Shown here: one piece after another, positions 6,450-9,345 of the stretch | Layout of the letters: each line of letters opens with the position of its first letter | How positions within the stretch are numbered: position 1 is the stretch's first letter | NCBI GenBank assembly: GCA_002323515.1 | Contig: DCQQ01000036.1 | Coordinates: forward strand, 1 to 9,345 | DNA length: 9,345 nucleotides | Reading direction: 5' to 3' | From: Balneolaceae bacterium UBA1514 | GTDB lineage: Bacteria > Bacteroidota > Rhodothermia > Balneolales > Balneolaceae | Translations under genes and position numbers: made by a program | Notes under the pieces: generated by a model | Told to the model about the DNA's origin: nothing | Seen by the model: the letters and a program-made list of their open reading frames with translations, nothing else | Databases searched by the model: none

Positions 6450-7847
6450 TTATTTTTTTTCTAATCCGAATTGATCCAATTTCCGGTATAAAGTCCTTTC
6501 ACTAATACCAAGTGTTTCAGAAGCTTTACGTCTATTACCATTAAAAATTTCTAACGATTTTTGAATAAGAAATTTTTCGGTTTCCTCGAGCGAAGGGATT
6601 TCTTTTCCTTTTAATTGTAATACAAATTCGTCCTCATCTTCCTGAATTGGTTCATCATAAGGTTCAAATTCTTCTCCTTTTATCTCACTCTTTTGATGTC
6701 TAGCGGTGTAACTCATGGCATCTTGATTTTGAGCGCTATGAGTGTGATCTATTTTAATGTGTTCAGGATTAGAATAATCTATTGGATTTGTAAGCCCGTT
6801 ATGAGCATTCTCGTTAACATTGTCCAGTGAAGATGTATGTCCTCCGTCACCTAGTAATGCGGGTAATTGAGGATTATTTTTACTTGATAAAAGCGAGTAA
6901 ACTAGATTTGCTAGCATTTTTTTTAGGTCACCAATATCGTTACTTATTTCAAGAAGAGCGCGATAGATTAATTCCGAACCTTGATGAGCAGATTGTTGAT
7001 TTCTGCTATCAGTATTGTCTAAGTTTCCTTGTAGCATGGGTAAATTATCCGCAGAACCTATACTTTGACGTCCTTTTAAGTACTTTCTAAGGGTGTCAAC
7101 GTCGACAAATTGTGATTTTTCTAGTACAACAAGCTGCTCTGCAACATTTCGAAGCTCGCGAATATTACCAGGCCAACGATAGGAGCTAAGTAAGGCTTTT
7201 GCTTCATCAGAGAACCCTCTGAATACGGAGTCATATTTTCTAGAATAATGTTCTACAAAATTTCTGAAAATGGGAATTATATCTTCTGATCTATCTCGTA
7301 ATGCGGGGACATAGATTTGAACGGTATCTAATCGGTAATATAAATCCTCTCTGAAACTTCCTTCTTCTACTAATTCCCATAGATCTTTATTAGTGGCAGC
7401 AATAATTCTAACATCTGTCGTTTGGACTTTGGACGAGCCAACTCTAAAGAATTCTCCATTTTCTAGAATTCGGAGTAGTTTTACTTGAACATTTTTTGGT
7501 GTATCACCTATTTCATCCAAAAAAATAGTTCCACCGTCGGCCTTTTCAAAGTACCCCTGCCGAGTATCGTTTGCCCCAGTAAAGGCACCTTTCTCATACC
7601 CAAATAGTTCACTTTCAATTATGCCTTCAGGAATAGCCCCGCAATTTACAATGATAAGCTCGTTATGTTTACGATGGCTCATGCCATGAATAGAGCGGGC
7701 GGTAACATCTTTACCAACTCCACTTTCTCCTTGTAAGAGAACGGTAATGTCAGTTTTAGCAACCTGCATTATCTTATCTACTACCTGGCGAAGTGCATCA
7801 GAGCTACCTAAAAGTCCAAATTGTTGTTGAAATATTTCTCTATCCAT
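6450..7847 (-). CDS. Sigma-54-type AAA+ activator with Fis-type HTH, no sensor domain
   Basis: A 465-residue enhancer-binding protein. The AAA+ domain starts almost at the N-terminus (about 10-245): Walker A GESGVGKD (40-47), GAFTGA (87-92) which contacts sigma-54, Walker B GGTIFLDE (105-112), sensor 1 ATNKD (151-155), arginine residues R166 and R172 in FREDLYYRLD, and sensor 2 WPGNIREL (225-232). The C-terminus (about 419-465) is a Fis-like helix-turn-helix with GNRRKASETLGISERTLYRKL. About 170 residues of low-complexity Asn/Ser/His-rich and then acidic sequence (262-415) separate the two. A receiver, PAS or GAF domain is absent, so activity must be set by expression level, a partner protein, or the linker. 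It opens ATP-dependent sigma-54 promoters. Adjacency to lptE suggests control of envelope genes, but targets are unproven. A near-perfect palindrome lies just upstream of the start. Confidence 0.92.
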   Translation of the reverse strand: MDREIFQQQFGLLGSSDALRQVVDKIMQVAKTDITVLLQGESGVGKDVTARSIHGMSHRKHNELIIVNCGAIPEGIIESELFGYEKGAFTGANDTRQGYFEKADGGTIFLDEIGDTPKNVQVKLLRILENGEFFRVGSSKVQTTDVRIIAATNKDLWELVEEGSFREDLYYRLDTVQIYVPALRDRSEDIIPIFRNFVEHYSRKYDSVFRGFSDEAKALLSSYRWPGNIRELRNVAEQLVVLEKSQFVDVDTLRKYLKGRQSIGSADNLPMLQGNLDNTDSRNQQSAHQGSELIYRALLEISNDIGDLKKMLANLVYSLLSSKNNPQLPALLGDGGHTSSLDNVNENAHNGLTNPIDYSNPEHIKIDHTHSAQNQDAMSYTARHQKSEIKGEEFEPYDEPIQEDEDEFVLQLKGKEIPSLEETEKFLIQKSLEIFNGNRRKASETLGISERTLYRKLDQFGLEKK

Positions 7848-7855
7848 ATCTATTA

Positions 7856-7874
7856 TTATGACATTATGTCGTAA
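7856..7874. promoter_or_regulatory. Operator-like palindrome before the activator gene
   Basis: TTAtGACATtATGTCgTAA is an odd-centred 19-base inverted repeat with one mismatched pair, ending nine bases before the activator ATG (7847). It overlaps a minus-strand TATATT (7878-7873) that could be the -10 box. A factor bound here would block transcription, possibly the activator itself or the upstream Lrp protein. No matching TTG -35 box was found. Confidence 0.4.
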
Positions 7875-7927
7875 TATACGAAATTTGTTACAGAGGTAGG
7901 AGAGGAAAGACTCTTATTAGGGCAAGA

Positions 7928-8410
7928 CTAGCGTTTTAATAATTCAGTGGATTGCTCAATAGGTAAGCTTCGCGTTTCCTTAAAACTAGAAAGAACCAAA
8001 TTTGATCGAGTTTTGTCCACCCCATCCCAGGATTGAATACGTGATAAGAGGCGCTCGAATGAGGCCGTATTTTTTGTGCGCACTTTTAATAGGTGTGAGC
8101 CCTCACCGGTAATACTGTGGCACTCTAAAATTTCAGATTCTCTCAACGTTTCTTCAACAAAACTACTGTAATTCTCAGAACCGTCTACCTGAACAAACAG
8201 AAAGGCGCTAATGTCAAAGTGAAAATCTTTATCGTTAAGAATAGCGTGATACCCCTTAATAAGTCCACGCTCTTCTAGTTTTTTCATGCGCTCTGAAACA
8301 GATGGTACAGATAGCCCTACGAGTTCCGCTATTTTATTGCGTTGAGCTCTGCCATGTTTTTGTAAGTGATTCAAAATTTTAACGTCAATATCGTCAAGTA
8401 ATGGTATCAT
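7928..8410 (-). CDS. Lrp/AsnC family transcriptional regulator
   Basis: A 160-residue protein, the usual length for the family. Residues 5-60 are the winged helix-turn-helix: LDDIDVKILNHLQKHGR, then RNKIAELVGLSVPSVSERMKKLEERGLIKGY, with the recognition helix near 34-44. Residues about 66-145 are the RAM/ASNC dimerisation and effector domain (FLFVQVDG...ECHSITGEGSHLLKV). The family forms dimers to octamers that bind DNA and respond to amino acids. In the effector loop the common GDYD/GxxD pattern reads GEGSH (102-106), so the ligand may differ. In Mycobacterium tuberculosis a regulator of this family sits next to lat, so a lysine-linked role is conceivable here, although lat is 6 kb away. It is divergent from serS across a region with direct repeats that may be its own binding sites. 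A possible -10 TATATTT is at 8440-8434. Confidence 0.9.
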   Translation of the reverse strand: MIPLLDDIDVKILNHLQKHGRAQRNKIAELVGLSVPSVSERMKKLEERGLIKGYHAILNDKDFHFDISAFLFVQVDGSENYSSFVEETLRESEILECHSITGEGSHLLKVRTKNTASFERLLSRIQSWDGVDKTRSNLVLSSFKETRSLPIEQSTELLKR

Positions 8411-8480
8411 GGTCTGGACGGTTTATTTGATGGAAATATATGGTTGGATGAGTGCCCACCTTAGGTTGGTAAGAGTGTTG

Positions 8481-8534
8481 GATTGCCTAAATAATCTAAA
8501 ATATAGGTTTGCATTCCTAATTTTCTAAAGTATA
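8481..8534. promoter_or_regulatory. Direct repeat between the Lrp gene and serS, candidate operator
   Basis: Two imperfect 24-25-base units, at 8481-8505 and 8511-8534, share CCTAA followed by CTAAA-TATA. TCTAAAATATA at 8495-8505 matches TCTAAAGTATA at 8524-8534. The spacing of 29-30 bases is close to three helical turns. On the minus strand the cores read TTTAGATTATTTAGG and TTTAGAAAATTAGG, AT-rich and flanked by TAG-like ends as in Lrp-type sites. No gene is visible in 8411-8648. Confidence 0.4.
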
Positions 8535-8617
8535 AAGTACAAAAGTAGTGAATAAAAGGGAATCACTTTAACATCTTTAACAAGTAAAAAAGCTCAACTA
8601 AATGTTTCCAGACCTTG

Positions 8618-8625
8618 TATCTTTG
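8618..8625 (+). promoter_or_regulatory. -10 box of serS
   Basis: TATCTTTG is identical to the -10 box of the rpmE promoter and lies 23 bases before the serS ATG at 8649. No TTG box stands 17 bases upstream, so recognition may rely on the -10 or on an activator. Confidence 0.5.
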
Positions 8626-8648
8626 AACTGTAACTTAATTAAAGCAAC

Positions 8649-9345
8649 ATGTTAGATATCACATTTATAAAGGAAAATCCAGAGTTAGTCATAGATTCAA
8701 TGAATAACAAAGGGGAGAAGAATGTTCAACTTGTTCAACAAGTCATTGAAAAAGATGAACAGTGGCGGCAATTGGTCCACCAGGTAGATACACTTCGAGC
8801 TCAAAGTAATAAGGCAGCAAAACAAATTGGGGCTTTGATGGCGAGTGGTAAAAAGGAGGAAGCTCAAGCCATTATTCAGGAAACATCTAAATCTAAAGAT
8901 GAAGTCAAAGAATTGGAAGATCAGCTGAATGTGTTTGCTGAGGAGCGTACATCATTATTACTTCGGATACCTAATGTTGCGCATCCAAGTGTTCCGATTG
9001 GACATTCAGAAGAAGATAATCAAGTGTACGGTACTTGGGGTTCACCCGATACACAATCATGGCTAAAACCGCACTGGGATATCCTAGAGAAACATGGTTG
9101 GTTGGACTTTGAACGAGGGGTGAAGGTTACGGGTGCAGGTTTTCCTTTTTACCTTGGACCACTAGCGCAATTGCAGCGAGCGCTCATTCATTTTTTTATA
9201 GATGAGGCTAATAAAGCAGGCTATATTGAAATGCAGGCCCCTTATTTCATTAATGAGGATTCAGCTCGGGGTACAGGTCAAATTCCTGACAAAGAAGATA
9301 TGATGTATGAGATTCAAAGGGATGCTTTTTTTGCTATACCAACTG
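8649..9345 (+). CDS. serS: Seryl-tRNA synthetase, N-terminal part
   Basis: The frame is open from ATG at 8649 to the window end, giving 232 codons of a protein normally about 425 residues long. The enzyme charges tRNA-Ser (and tRNA-Sec) with serine. MLDITFIKENPELV is the classic SerRS start. Residues about 27-105 form the long antiparallel coiled-coil arm that holds the variable arm of tRNA-Ser (RAQSNKAAKQIGALMASGKKEEA is typical of the turn region). Then come IPNVAHPSVPIG (107-118), the start of the catalytic core KVTGAGFPFYLGPLAQLQRALIHFF, class II motif 1 around GYIEMQAPYF (191-200), and the GTGQIPDKEDMMY loop (208-220). Motifs 2 and 3 lie outside the window. The start is fixed by family similarity and by the TATCTTTG promoter box upstream. 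It is divergent from the Lrp gene. Confidence 0.96.
   Translation, partial: MLDITFIKENPELVIDSMNNKGEKNVQLVQQVIEKDEQWRQLVHQVDTLRAQSNKAAKQIGALMASGKKEEAQAIIQETSKSKDEVKELEDQLNVFAEERTSLLLRIPNVAHPSVPIGHSEEDNQVYGTWGSPDTQSWLKPHWDILEKHGWLDFERGVKVTGAGFPFYLGPLAQLQRALIHFFIDEANKAGYIEMQAPYFINEDSARGTGQIPDKEDMMYEIQRDAFFAIPT

Noticed and set aside
6440..6460. Programmed slippage at the run of eight A's ending the activator gene, fusing it to lptE
   Set aside because: Tandem TAA stops follow in the same frame, and a one-base slip leads to another stop within about ten codons, so no fusion product results.
6827..7090. Plus-strand open frame of 87 codons
   Set aside because: It is antisense to the low-complexity linker of the activator and has no recognisable features or start signals.

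Overview
The window looks like an AT-rich chromosomal segment from a member of the Bacteroidota/Balneolota branch; I lean towards Balneolales, by inference only. Reasons: several start sites are preceded by TTG-type -35 boxes and TAnnTTT(G) -10 boxes, Shine-Dalgarno sequences are almost absent, a sigma-54-type activator sits directly upstream of an LptE lipoprotein with a YSFTGAS signature, and ribosomal protein L31 is the zinc-free form. I see no phage genes, transposons, CRISPR arrays or base-composition shifts, so this reads as core or near-core chromosome rather than an island. No stretch longer than about 300 bases lacks a gene.

Layout, left to right. Positions 1-38 (minus) are the 5' half of an initiator tRNA-fMet cut by the window edge, with its own promoter at 52-81. 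A promoter at 137-165 serves lat (plus, 217-1563), an L-lysine 6-aminotransferase. A short-chain dehydrogenase (minus, 1627-2346) converges on it. A 208-base divergent intergenic region with an operator-like palindrome separates that gene from a MoxR/magnesium-chelatase-like AAA+ ATPase (plus, 2555-4069). Next come rpmE (plus, 4150-4365) with a good promoter, a terminator at 4371-4394, and a glyoxalase-II-like metallo-hydrolase (plus, 4395-5030) whose ATG touches the end of the terminator's T run.

On the minus strand from 8410 down to 5106 lie an Lrp/AsnC regulator, a sigma-54-type AAA+ activator without a sensor domain, LptE, and a TPR-like protein of unknown function. At the right edge serS (plus, from 8649) is divergent from the Lrp gene and runs off the window. 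The 238-base region between them carries a 30-base-period direct repeat that could be an Lrp operator.

Functional themes: translation (initiator tRNA, L31, SerRS), amino-acid metabolism and its control (Lat, Lrp), and envelope biogenesis (activator-LptE). I did not find a convincing new multi-gene system. The most interesting points are local: the terminator/start-codon collision before the hydrolase, a non-canonical Walker B in an AAA+ protein without its usual VWA partner, candidate operators, and unusual catalytic or lipobox residues.
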